From NCBI GenBank assembly GCA_016858145.1, contig JAEHOE010000003.1, positions 1,488,001 through 1,552,000 of the forward strand: a DNA stretch of 64,000 nucleotides, read 5' to 3'. Position numbers and translations under genes: made by a program. The notes beneath the pieces were generated by a model. That model was not told the DNA's origin. It did no database searches and was given only the letters and a program-made list of their open reading frames with translations. Origin of the DNA: Edaphochlamys debaryana (taxonomy: Eukaryota > Chlorophyta > Chlorophyceae > Chlamydomonadales). This document shows, in pieces, positions 15,001 to 27,000 of this stretch (within the stretch, counting starts at the first letter, position 1; each line of letters opens with the position of its first letter).

Positions 15001-18000
15001 CCCCCCCCCACCCCCTCTCCCCCTTCACCCCCAGCTTCGACCTGCGCAAGAGTGTGGCCGGCCAGATCTCCCGCGGCGCCCACACCTACACCCTCATCAC
15101 GGACCCGGACATGCGCTCAACCTGGACACAGGCGAGGAGGGGGAGGGAGAGGGAGGTCGAGGTTGGTGATGAGTGAGGGGACAGAGGGGTGGAGCGGGGA
15201 TGTTCCCAGCCCTCCTCGTCCCTACCTGCACTCAACCTCCCAATCAACTTCCGCCGCCCACCCCCTCCCCTTGCCCTTTGCCGTGTCCTCTCCCCTCCCC
15301 AGGCCCAGCTCATGTGCCGCCTGCTGCCGGGCGCCCCCGGGCAGCTGGCGGCGGTCTACACGGAGGAGGACCTGCGCTTCTTTGCGCGCTGGGCGGCGCA
15401 GGCGGAGGAGGCGCCGCCCAACCTGTGGCTGGCCTACGCAGACTTCCTCAGCCCGGGTGAGGCGGAGGGGTGAGGAGAAGGGTGGGGGTGATGGTGCCGG
15501 GGAGGTACCCCGTACTACTTCATCAGCCCAAGTGAGGGCGTCGTGGGTTCGTACAGATCCTCTCAAGCATGTGTGTTTAGCTCGAGGGTCCGGTCGCAGA
15601 CTGAGCCCCAACCACTACGCGATCATCGCCTCCCCCCCCCCCGCTCTCCCTCATGTTCTCTTGATCACGCACCAGATGCGCCGTACTGGACGTACGGCAA
15701 CCTGGACGGCTCCCTGCTGGCGGGCCGCTGGGGCTCCGACCCCGCGGCCTCCCCCTCGGGCGACCCCGCCTCCTGCGGCTACCTGGACTCCACCGACGCA
15801 GCGCTGCGGAGGGCGCCCTGCGGCAGCCGCATGGCCATGATCTGCATGGCGCCCGGTAGGAGCAGGAGGGCGGGGGGCAAGGGAAGAGCAGTAGGGCAGG
15901 GGCTTAGCACCCGGTAGGAGCAGGAGGGCGGGGCAAGGGCCACGGGGCTGTGGTGGGTGGGTGGTGGTTGGGTGGTGGCCGGCCGTCACGCCCCAGCACG
16001 CACCGCCTCGCTTCCCCCCCTACCCCACCTCTCCTGTTCCGCTCCCTCTTCCCCTTCCTCCCCCCTCTTCTCCTCCCTAGCCTCCGCCGTCATGCCCCAG
16101 CACGTGGAGGTGGCGGAGCTCAGCGGGGACGGCCTCCCGGACGTGGTGCTCGCCACCAACTGCCCCTGGGACAACGGCGCCTCGCTCATCGCCCTCCAGC
16201 AGCCCGCGCCCCCCTCGCTGGCAGCCGCGGGGCAGGTGCTGGACGAGCGGGTGGTGCCGTCCCTGTCGGCGCGCACGTGCGGGGACGGCATCCCCACGTG
16301 GACGCGGGAGGAGTGCGACGAGGGGCCGCTGGGTGAGAAGGGGGTCAAGCATGGGGAGTGGGTTTATTTGCTGCGTGCCGTTGTGCGTCAAGAGAACAGT
16401 GCACGCCACATGCATGGGTTGTGGGTAGCTCTCGCCACGTGCTGATAGATTACGGCATTCTGCTGGCATGCTTCTGTCATCGCCCTCGCCGCCCTCACCG
16501 CCCTCCGCCCCCCCCACCCCCCAGGCAACGGCATCTGCTCCTCCACCTGCCGCATCATCCGCAACCGCTACCTGGTCCGCGCCTCGGCCCGCGAGGCCTA
16601 CATCACGCTGGGCTACGGCCCCGACGCGCTGCAGCGGGCGGGCGTCAACTTCAACCTGTTCGGACAGGTGCCGTGGGGGGCGGCGGAGGCTGGAGGGCGG
16701 CGAAGGGGAGCCGTGTAGGAGGCAGGAAGAGGGGGACGGGGGTACAGCGCCGTCACCCTCGAAGCGTGATCAGACGCAGGGCACTATCGCTTCGTTCCCT
16801 CACCCATGCTGCGTCCCCGCTCCCCCACCGACCCTGCCCAGGTCCGCGGCTTCTCGCAGCTGCGCGAGACCCCCACCGACCCCCTCCTGCTGGAGGGCTT
16901 CGCCAACGCCACGGCCGACAACAGTGGGTCTCCGAGGGCAGGGGCTGAGGCGTACAGGGGCTGAGGGTAGTGCTGGGCGCTGCAGAGGCTACGGGCGTGC
17001 GCACATGTATGCGCACCGCGCCCCATGCATCGCCCGGCTGACCTTCCCCGTTGCTGTGACCAACTTGTGACCAAGGAGCTCTTGCCCCTTCCCCCCGCCC
17101 CCCAGTCTTCCCCGCCAACGAGCCCATCAAGGTGCATCGCGCCAAGGACCTCATGGCGGGCACGCCCTTCCAGTACAGGTGTGTACGACAGTACGGCATC
17201 CGTGAACGGGATCCGGGCTGCTGTAAGGTTGTCGCTGTCGCCCTCGCTGTTCGCTGTACGCTTGTAGCTAGCACCCTCGCAGTCAATCCAACCGGCCGCT
17301 CGCTCGCTACCCGCAGGGCCTTCCTCCACACCGACCTCAGCAAGCCGGGCCTGCCCAGCTGGGTGAGCCGCCCTGGGCCGCTGGGTGCCCTCGCCTCACT
17401 CCATGCTCGGCCTAGCAACCGACCGTGCCCTGCAGCACCCTGACCTTGTGTCCACTTGTGTCCTAGCACTCTGCCCTGCCTTGATGCACGCTGCCCCTAC
17501 GTCCCCGCCACGTACCCGCGCCCTCTCCCTTTCCTCCAAACCCCTCACCCCCCCCCCTCTCACACCACCTCACACACCCTCGCAGAACAACGTGGAGACG
17601 GCCCCCGTCTCCGACCCCTCCTTTTCCAACGCCGTCTCCTCCTGCGGCTGCACCCCCGACAACCCCGGGGGGCAGCCCGTGGAGCTGAGCGTGCAGCAGG
17701 TGTTCGGCAGCATCGAGTTCAGGTGCGAAGGCTTTGTACATGCAGGGCTCGGGACAGGATGTGTATTGACGCTTCCCTGTGTCTGCCCCACCGACGCTGC
17801 CTCCCCGCCCCCCTCTTCTCCCCGCCTTTCCCCCCCCTCCCCTCCCTCCCTCCCCCGCCCAGCTGGACCGTGGGTTCCGCCTGCGAGGGCGCGGTGGCCA
17901 TCACCCGCTCCCTGCTGGACCCCGTGCTGGACGAGCCCGTAAACACCACCACCGTGGCGCAGGTGGGGTTGGGGCAGGTGGTGGGGTGGGGGGGCAGCGG

Positions 18001-21000
18001 GGTGCAGGGCACATGGGTGTGGGTGGGGTCGGGCTGGCCCGTTTCCTAACCCTCATGCATGGACGCTGCGCCCCCAATCCCTCCGCCTCAGCTGACCATC
18101 GGCTTGGAGTGCGGTGCGCTGTACCGGCCCTCCAAGACCGAGGTGGACGAAGACATCGTGAGGGACAATCTGCAGGTGGGGGGGATGGAGGCGGGGAAGG
18201 AGGCTGGCACGCGCGGCATAGGATATAGAAGATCGCCCCTGCTGAACATGCCCGCCCTACACCCTCCTCCCACCCCCACCCGGCTGCCCCCAGGTCGGCC
18301 TCACCTACCGCTACTGCGTGACCGTGTCCTCCCCCGCCTCCTCCACCTTCTTCCTCAACGCATCCACACCCCTCACGCTCACGCGCTTCGTCAGGTAAGG
18401 GAACGAGGGGGTGGAGAGGGCAAGAGAGGGGCAAGAGAGGGGATCAGAGAGGGCAACCAAAGGGGCAAGGTATTCAGCTTGTCAGTGCGGTCCACTCTTT
18501 TGACTCATCATGCCATCCCCAAAACCATCAGCGAGCCCGTCTGCCGGGACGTCAAGATCCAGTGGGCGGCGCAGATCACCGGCGAGGTAGGGCGGGTTGC
18601 GGCTGCGGGGGTTTGCGGAGCGGGGAACGAGCATGGGGCAGGGGGAGGGTGCGCCGCGCGCCCCAACGTCAAGCGGCTGCTTAAGCCGCAGCGCCACTTG
18701 AAGCGTGATCTCACCGTTGGCCTTTCCCCCGCAGGTCCGCACCAAGTTCGACACGCCCGCGCCGGGAATCCGCCTCACAGGTGCGACCGGGGGCCGTCGC
18801 ACACCCACCCAACCTGCCTGCGCCTTTCCCCCCTCCTCACCCTCCTCCAGACACGTGCACGCGCCCCCATGACCTCTCCCCCGCATGCATCCAAGATCCC
18901 GCTCCCCTCCGTGCCCCCAACCCTCCCCCCTCCCCCCCCTCCCCAGCCCGCATCCTGGGCAGTGCCTACGTGGTGTCCACATCGGCGGACGACTCGGGGC
19001 GCTACGCGCTCACGCTGCAGGCGGACAACCCCGCATGCGACCCACTGGACGCACCAGAGACCTGCCTGGGCCAGTCCGTGCGGTGAGCGCTTGACTGCAG
19101 CAGCCGCGCAGCAGGAGCCTCCGGTTACTTCCGTCTCTGGCTCGTCTGTGGCTCGTCTGTGGCTCGTCTGTGGCTCGTCTGTGGCTCGTAGCCCCTCATT
19201 TTGGATAGCCTCCAATCCCGAACTTCTTCTGCCCCCACCCCCACCCCTCCCCCGCAGGCTGACCGCCAGCGCCCGCACCAAGCTGCGCTCCGGCCGCGTC
19301 ATCCGCCACGTGTTCGCAATGAACGGCCGCCGGGGCGCCACGCAGGTCGTGGCGCTGCAGCACATGCAGGTACGTACGTACGAAGTACGGCATCAAACTT
19401 TATGGCGGCATGTGTACGGCGCACGTGTGCAATGAAAGGGCGCCGGCTTTGCTTGGACGGAAGCCCTCGCTTCCGCCAACCTTCCAACACGACCTCGCTC
19501 TCTCCGTGCCCCCCGCAGGTCCAGGAGAGCGTGCGCCTGATTGACGAGAGCAGCCTGCCCATCGCCGGCAGCGTCAGGTGCGGCGGGGGTCATTGAAAGG
19601 ACGTCCCCGTCATCGTAGCCCGGACCATGTCTGATGGCAGCTTCCTTGCATCCGTCTCCCAGACTCCTACCGTGCCCCACCCCACCCCCCCGCCCCTCCT
19701 CCCCCCCTCCCCCAGGTGGCCCGGCTCCCCCGCCAATCAGGGGTGGGACCAGACCCGGGGGTGCCCCATCGTGGAGGCACGCGTTTGCGCAGTGGCTCAC
19801 AGGTGCGGGGGGGGGGGAATCGGGGGATTGGGGGGGGAGGTAGGGGGAGGGTTACACGGACCGGGGAGTGCATTGGCGGTGGCGCACAGTTGCGTGAGGC
19901 ACCTGGAGACCCTCCTTTACCCTGCCCTTGCGCCCTGCCCACTCCTCTCCTCATCCCCTTCCCCCCCCGCCCCCCCGCCCCCCCGCCCCCCCAGCAACAA
20001 CGCCACCATATCGTGCGCCACCTCGGACCCCGACGGCTCCTTCCTGGTGGTGGCGGGCATTGGGGCGTACGCGAGGCTGGTGGGGGCGGGGTTGTGGGGT
20101 GTGGGTTGGCATTGGTTGGAGGAATGTGGGCAGCAATGGCTGGTTGCTAGGAGCGGGCAGCTAGGGGCACGTCGAGGGTGAGGGGGGCCTGGAGAGCGTG
20201 GCTGAGGGGCTCGAGCGCTCACCCTCCCGTGCCGCGCTCTGCGCTGTGCAGGAGGTCAAGTACGCCAACCACACCTTCGCCATCGCCATGCCGCCGTCCC
20301 TGGAGGTACGTGTGATGGGGGTGGAGGGTGGAGGGCGACGGAGGCTGGCGGAGGGACAGGCGGTCCGATGGCCCCGGCCCGCCAGCCCCGTCTTCTTCGT
20401 GCGCCTTTCCGGTGACCGGGGGAGGCGGCCCTTTCCTTTCCGCGATCTTTCTTGTGCGCTCTTCCGGTGACGACCCTCTACGCTTGCGCCGCTGCTGCCA
20501 GGTCGAGGGCAGCGGCGCGTTCGAGGTCATGACCCCCCTGTACGACATCGACATCCGGGACGTGGAGACGCGGAAGCTGTTCGTGGGCCTGGTGGGGGGC
20601 ATGTGCAGGTGAGGGGGGAGAGGGGGGGGGAGGGAGAGAGGGGCTGGAGGACAGGGCGCTTGGGAGCCTGCGGGTGGGGGGGAGGGTGCACGAGTGGGGT
20701 CTTTGCAACGGCCGGCGACCACTCCGGTATCCTCCACCCCCGCTCCCCACCTACCCCTCCCCCCCCAGGTACGCGCTGGGCCGCGTGATGCTTCAGTGGA
20801 CGGCGTACGGCTGCGAGGACCAGAGCAACCAGCGGGCGGTGAGGGGGGGCTGAAGGGCAGGGGGGGGGGGCCATGGAGGGAGCAGCAAGGCAGCAAGGGT
20901 GCTGACGGGTGATGGTGCGCGGCTGGGCTTGGGAGGCTGGCCTGCCTTCATCGTACTGCCTGCCCCCTCCCTCCATTACACTGCCTCCCCCCTCCCTCCC

Positions 21001-24000
21001 GTAGAACCTCCGGCGCATGGAGCTGGACCCCTCCACCCCCTACACGTGAGCCGCGCCGCCGGTGGATCCGGGGCCTGGGTCCTGAGTTGGATCTGGGGTT
21101 GGATCCAGGGCCTGGGTCCGGGGTTGGATCCGGGGCCTGGGTCCGGGGTTGGATCCGGGGCCTGGGTCCGGGGTTGGATCCGGGGCCTGGGTCCGGGGTT
21201 GGATCCGGGGTTCGATCCGGGTCCTGGGTCCGGAGTTGGATCGAGGGTTGGATCCAGGGTTGGATCCGCGGTTGGACCCACCGTGAGGGAAGGATGCCAA
21301 GGCCCTAGGCTCACAGCCATGCCCCTGTCCCCACCCCGCAGCGAGCTGGAGATCCCCGCTCTGCCCTGGGATGTGTCGTACGTGGGCCTGCGTGATCAGA
21401 TCCCGGATCTCAGCCCCGAGGCCGTCAACCAGTACCTGCTCATCACCAACCAGGTGTGTGTGTGGGGGGGGGGGGGGTGAGGGGGAACGGGGACTGAGAG
21501 CAAGGGAGAAGGGGGTGGGGGGGTGGCCGCTGCAGTCCTCTCCACCAGGAGCTGTTGGCCGCAGCCCTGGAGGACTCGGCGGGGCCGGCGGGTGGGGCTG
21601 CCGAGGTCGCTTACTTGGAGCTGAGCTGTGTTGCCCCCCTCGCCCCCCCCCCCACACACACACACACACCCCGGCCCGCAGATCACGCAGTTCGTCAACC
21701 TCACCGCCGCACCCCCCGCCAGCGACGCCTTCCCCGCGGAGCTGACGTGGCAGTTCATGGCGGCGAACGACATCGAGGTGAGCCCCCCTGCCCCCCCTCC
21801 CCCCCTCCCCCCCCCTGCCCCGCCCTGCACCCCCTGCCCCACGCGACGGACCGTGCCTTGCCCAGGAAAGCACTCCTCCGACCATTCCTGATCCCTGCCA
21901 CAGTTAGAGCCTCGTGCTCCCTTCAGGGCCCCTCTCCTACACCCCAAACCGGCCCATCTATGCCTTCCTCCCTCTCTTCCCACGACATCCCCATCCCCAT
22001 CCCCCCACCCCCAGTTGGACCTGTGCCGCGACTTCCAGGGGTCCCTCATCTTCTGCGGCGGCCTGTCCCTGCGCCGCCAGTGTCCCGCCGCCACGTGGCC
22101 GAGTGCCGTACAGGCGGTGTACGACGCCTTCCGCCCGCCCGACAGCGCGCTGGTGTTCAAGGACGTGGTTCTGCTGAGGAGGGGTGAGGGGGGGTTGAGG
22201 AGGGGTTGAGGGGGGCGAGGGGGGAGATGGGGGGGGAGGGGGGAGATGGGGGGGAAGGGGGGAGAGGTGGGGGAGGGGTTGAAGGCAGGGGGAAGAAGGG
22301 ATAGCTTTAAGTGGTTGGAGGTTGGAGGTTGGAGGGGGGGAGCAAGGGATGACCTCGAGAGGTGGAAGGTTGGAGGGGTGAAGGGGGGGGGGGGGAATTT
22401 GACGACGAGATGGAGGGGTTGGGGCGAGGAGATGAAAGGTGGGAGGTGGGCTGGGGTTCGAGGCCTGGGTTCGTGGGGAAGTGGCACAAAAGAGTGCTGA
22501 CGCGTGGGACCACTCCCTCCGTTTTCAGGCGCGGCGTACAAGGCCCGCGTACGGCTGTACCAGATGTACGGGCGGCTGCGGTGCGACAACATCAGTTCGT
22601 CCGTACTGATTCAGGACTCCATTAGCGGAGAGGTGCGGAGGTGTCGGTGGGTTCAGTCGGGGGGGCACTCCGGGGGACGCATATGAAGGGCCTCACCTTT
22701 CGCTTCCTTGCCTGCCCCCCCCCCCCAAACACACACAGGTCGATGCCAACAAGTGCTCCGTCAAGAACCGCGGGTGCACGCAGACGGTGGGGGGGATGGG
22801 GGACGGATCTATAGATGGCGATATGGCGTCCCGAGCCTCGTGGGCCTCCACAATACAATTCCGCCTCGTAGACGGCGCCCCCTGCCTCGTGAGGCCTCCA
22901 TCCACAGCGGAAGGCAGCCCCGCACCACACCGTGGGTTTAACACACCGTCTGCACCTTTCATTCGACACCGCTTCCCCGCCCCGCCCTTTCCCCATCCTC
23001 CCCATCCTGCCCATCCCCCTCCTCCCTCCCCTCCTCCCTCCCCTTCCCCCCCCCCTCTATCCCCCCCCCAGGTGTCCATCCGCAACGACACGCTCACCTC
23101 GGAGTTCATTTACGACCTGGTGCCCCGAGCCATCAACTTCGGGGCGCTGACCGCCTACAGGTGGGGAGGGGAGCTGGGGGGGGGGGAACTGGACCTGCAT
23201 GGTGCCCAGTCCCCCAGTCCACGGCAGGTCTGCCCTCCATTGCCCTCACCCCCCATTCCCGTTCTGCCCTTTCCCCTCCCCCCCCTCTCCTCCCCGCCCG
23301 CCAAGCCTGCCCCTGTCAGTCATAGCCTCCAGCGTGGGGTGGCCCAGCCGCTCCTTCCTGCTGTACGGCATCGTGGAGGTACGCCGTGTACGGCAGGGGG
23401 GGCTGATTTGTCAGCATGCAGGGCTGAGTGTGCCGCGGGCAACCGTCAACCGTCAATCGTCCCGTCGCGGCGCCTCCCCGCTCTGACCACCTTGCCCTCT
23501 GTAACGGGGCCCGGGCGGGCTCTGGATTGGCATCCTAGGAGGCTTTCGAAAAGGTACCGGTAGCAACTCGGTTGTTACACCCTCTCTCCCTCCTCCCTCT
23601 CATGCACATGCTCACCCCACACCCCCTTCCCATTCTTGGCCGCAGGGCACCGAGTCTCGCCTGGGCACGGGCTACATCGAGATCCCCATCCCCGTGCCCC
23701 TGCTCATCCTGCGGGACCCGCCGGGTGCGTGCGCAGAGTGGAACAGGAATGGGGCGATGAGGGGGGATGGGGATGACCTGGCATGCTACAACACCAGGCG
23801 CACACCCTTCTCGCTTGGCCCTACCTTATCAGAAAGGGGCCGATGAGGGGGGATGGGGGAAGCAAGTGCGGGCACCACCACGTGTCGTTGCCGACATAAC
23901 CCCTGTTTACATCCATCCCCCTCCGTCCTTGCTCTCCGTCCCCCTCTGCCGCCCCCTCCCCTCCCCCCCAGGCGACGGCAGCTTCGCCCGCCTGGACTCC

Positions 24001-27000
24001 TCCATCTCCACCGGCGTAAAGCTGAGCATGGTCAGCTACGATAAGAGCACGTGCGGCGGCATGGTGCGTGGTGCGGGGCAGACAGGGAACGTGCGCGTGC
24101 GCTTGCCTACCGCGGTCTCGGCATGTATATTACCCTAACCGAGCCCACAACTAACTCATGACCTCTTTGCCCCCGACAGGCCAACAAGGAGATCTTCCAG
24201 AAGGCCCTGCCCTGGGTGAGCCTTGGTGACCTGGGTAACGAATTAACATTTTTTATTGTTATTTTTACATTCGGATGCACACGATGCAAGGGGGTGCAGA
24301 GGATGGATGAGGCGTTCCTGTAAACTTATCTTCCAGAGCTCTCTTGCGATACGACGACCAGGTCAGCACCTCCTCCCGCTCCCCTCCCGCTCGACTTCCC
24401 ATTGCCCCCCCCCCTCCCCCGTCGCCCTCCCCCTCTTCCCCCCAGAACCTGTTCAACGCCATTCCCTTTTACAAGTTCGGCATGGCTGAGAAGCTGGCCG
24501 ATTCCATGAAGGAAACCACGGACCTGGCCAAAACGGTGGGGTCGGGGCTTTGGGGTGGAGTGGAGGCTGGGGGCCAGGGGCCAGGCAAGGTTGTATGGAG
24601 ACCAGCGGGTGGCGTGGGCCCCCTCTCCACAAGAAACCTTCTGGTCAGACTTCCCTCACCGTCTCCTGCCCCCTTACTCACTCATCGTTCCCCCTCCCCC
24701 CGCCCCACCGGCATGCAGGCCACGAGCCTGATTGGGCGCGAGAAGCTGTCTTTCTTCGCCAACCTCAAGAACCTTGCCACCGCGGGTCTGTCGGGTCTCA
24801 AGGCCGCCTTCACCAAGCAGGGGGTGCTGGATGCGCTTGCGGCGGTGGGCAAGCTGGCCAAGCAGATCGACAAGGACATGCTCAAGGCGGGGGGCAAGGT
24901 GGGGGGTAGGGGGGGGTATGGGGTGGGGGAGGGGGAGAGGGGGGAGGGGGAGGGGGAGGGGGAGGGGGGAGGGGGGAGAGGGGGGGAGGGGGAGGTCACG
25001 GGGCAAGGTTGGGGGAGGGCGGGGCGCGAGTCGTTGCGGAGGAGAGGGATGGAAGAGGACGACAGGGCGGGGAGAGACGACGGGGCGCGGCCTGGGAGGC
25101 CCCTTCTTCCAAGACTCTTGGGCTTGGGCTCTGGGCTTTCTGACCCGAGTCTTAACCCTCTCCCTTCCTTCTTCCCACCCGGTTTTCCCCCCCCTTGTTT
25201 CCTTCTCCAGTACTTCTGGAAGGTTCTCAAGGCTTCCAAGGTGGGCAAGGACCCCAACGACCGCGACCCCGACCCCGAGGGCCTCGAGGGCGGCCGCGGA
25301 GGCGGGCTGTCGTACCGAGAGATCGCCCCCGTGGATGAGGCCATCAAGCAGATCTTCGCACGGGCGGGGCTGTGAGTGGAGGGAGGGGGGGAAGGAGGGG
25401 GCGTGGGGAGGCAGCGGGGGCTGCCGGGGGAGGGCTGAGGGCTAATGGTAAGATGCATGTGGCACACACAAGGGAAGAGACGGGCGCAATAGTAGAGTTG
25501 CGAGGCCTGGTTGTCTTGTCTGAGTGCCGCCCCCTCGCCCCCCACCCCCACCCGCACCCGCACCCCCACCCCGCCCCTCCACCCAGCCCCGCCGACGCCG
25601 ACACCCGCGCTGCCGCCATCGCCGAGCTGACCACCATGGACATTGACCACACGGAGAACCTGCTGGCGAGACTGGTGGGTGGGGGGGGGGGGGGGGAGGG
25701 GGGAAGAGGGGAGGGGAGAAGGAGGGAGAGAAGGGGGGGGGAAGAAGGGGGAGAGGGGGGGGACGTACGAGGGCGGGGGAGGGAGAAAATCAGAGGGATA
25801 TGGCTGCCACTTACCGCCACTGCCTGATCCTCTCGTTCATAGCTGCGCATCACCCCCACCCCCCGCGCCCCCTCCCTACCCCCCCCCCAGGTAAAGCGCG
25901 TGGATGAAGACTCCGAGGTCATCTTCGGAGACCCCACGTGAGGGGGTGGCGTCCGGCGTAGGGATTGCTTGAGCGATCCGGGCTGCGGAGGACCAGCCAC
26001 TCCTGACTGGAGCACAGCGTCTTTCCTGACGCCCCTCCCTCTCCTCCCTGGTGGCCACCCCTTCAGCCCCCCCCCCCCCCCCCCCCCCCAGTATGCCCCA
26101 GATCCAGCTCAACGCCCTCACGGTGGCATTCGCCAAGGACCCCTACGGCATGGGCCCGGGCAACGCGCAAATGGCCAGCGAGAAGTCCAAGGTGCCCAAG
26201 TGAGTACCGGTATGCCCTCTTGCATGCTCTCACCTACCCTCCCTGTCCCCTCTCCATGCTGAGGTAGCCGTCGGACCCTACCGGTACAAGCCAGGGAGAG
26301 TGCACCCTTCCCCCTCCCTTGTTCTGTGGGGGGGAACCTTCGTTCTCGGTCTGTTTCTGCCGTTCTCTTACTTGCCCTGCCTCTAACCCTCGCCCTGGCG
26401 CGCCCCGCACCGCACCATCATTCCAACGCCGCCCCTTCCCCGCCCCCCCAGGTACTACAAGCCCGACAGCCCCACGTACGAGCTCAACCCCAGCGGCTTC
26501 GGCTCATTGGTAAGGATAGGGGGGAAGGGAAAAGGGTCCCCAATCCATTCACGCCAGCCCGGCCCTCTCCACCCACTGTACGGCCCCTTCCTCCCGATGG
26601 CCCACTCCACCGCTTCATACCCTCCCTCCACTCCCCCTCCCCTTCTTGCCTGTGCCACAGTTCCCCCAGTGCTCCAAGAGCTCTTTCGGAGTGGGGTTCG
26701 ACCTGGACTTTGTGGCGTGCGCGGGCCTGGGCGCCATGCTGTGCCAGCCCGCGCTGAGGGACCGGGGGCAAGCGGGCATCACCACGGAGGCGGTGAGCGA
26801 GTAGTGGGGAGCAGAAGTTAGGGGGGGGGGGGACGGGGGGGGTGAGGAGACAGGTGACGGACGGGCCGGCCGTGGTGAACGGGGCGGGGAGTGAGGCAAG
26901 GATTGGTAAGGTGGGAAGAGCGGAATGAAAGGGCGGACGCGGGAGGACACCATAGGGAAGCGGAGGGGGGCCAGGCTCCAGGGCCGGCGGCCGTGTGGGT

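Larger units (their letters stand above)
16842..24215 (+). other. Beta-rich region of giant gene, unrecognised
   Basis: Exons 16842-16923, 17106-17178, 17317-17362, 17586-17722, 17863-17962, 18092-18175, 18294-18394, 18532-18586, 18735-18780, 18947-19082, 19258-19369, 19519-19577, 19716-19802, 19995-20079, 20252-20305, 20502-20608, 20769-20838, 21005-21045, 21342-21453, 21682-21777, 22015-22183, 22529-22632, 22739-22786, 23072-23160, 23306-23378, 23646-23724, 23972-24063 and 24180-24215. One stretch (SDPDGSF followed by VKYANHTFAI) looks like a carboxypeptidase-regulatory/CnaB-type beta-sandwich. Another carries PLLILRDPPG. Paired cysteines and N-glycosylation sites fit an extracellular location. 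I cannot name the domains with confidence. Confidence 0.45.

Noticed and set aside
21040..21885. 281-codon minus-strand open frame with GPRPRIQPRTQA repeats
   Set aside because: It is generated by the 25-bp minisatellite and flanking introns; no domain.
22246..22500. Trp/Gly-rich plus-strand frame
   Set aside because: It is intron sequence of the giant gene dominated by G-runs; the exon phases on both sides skip it.
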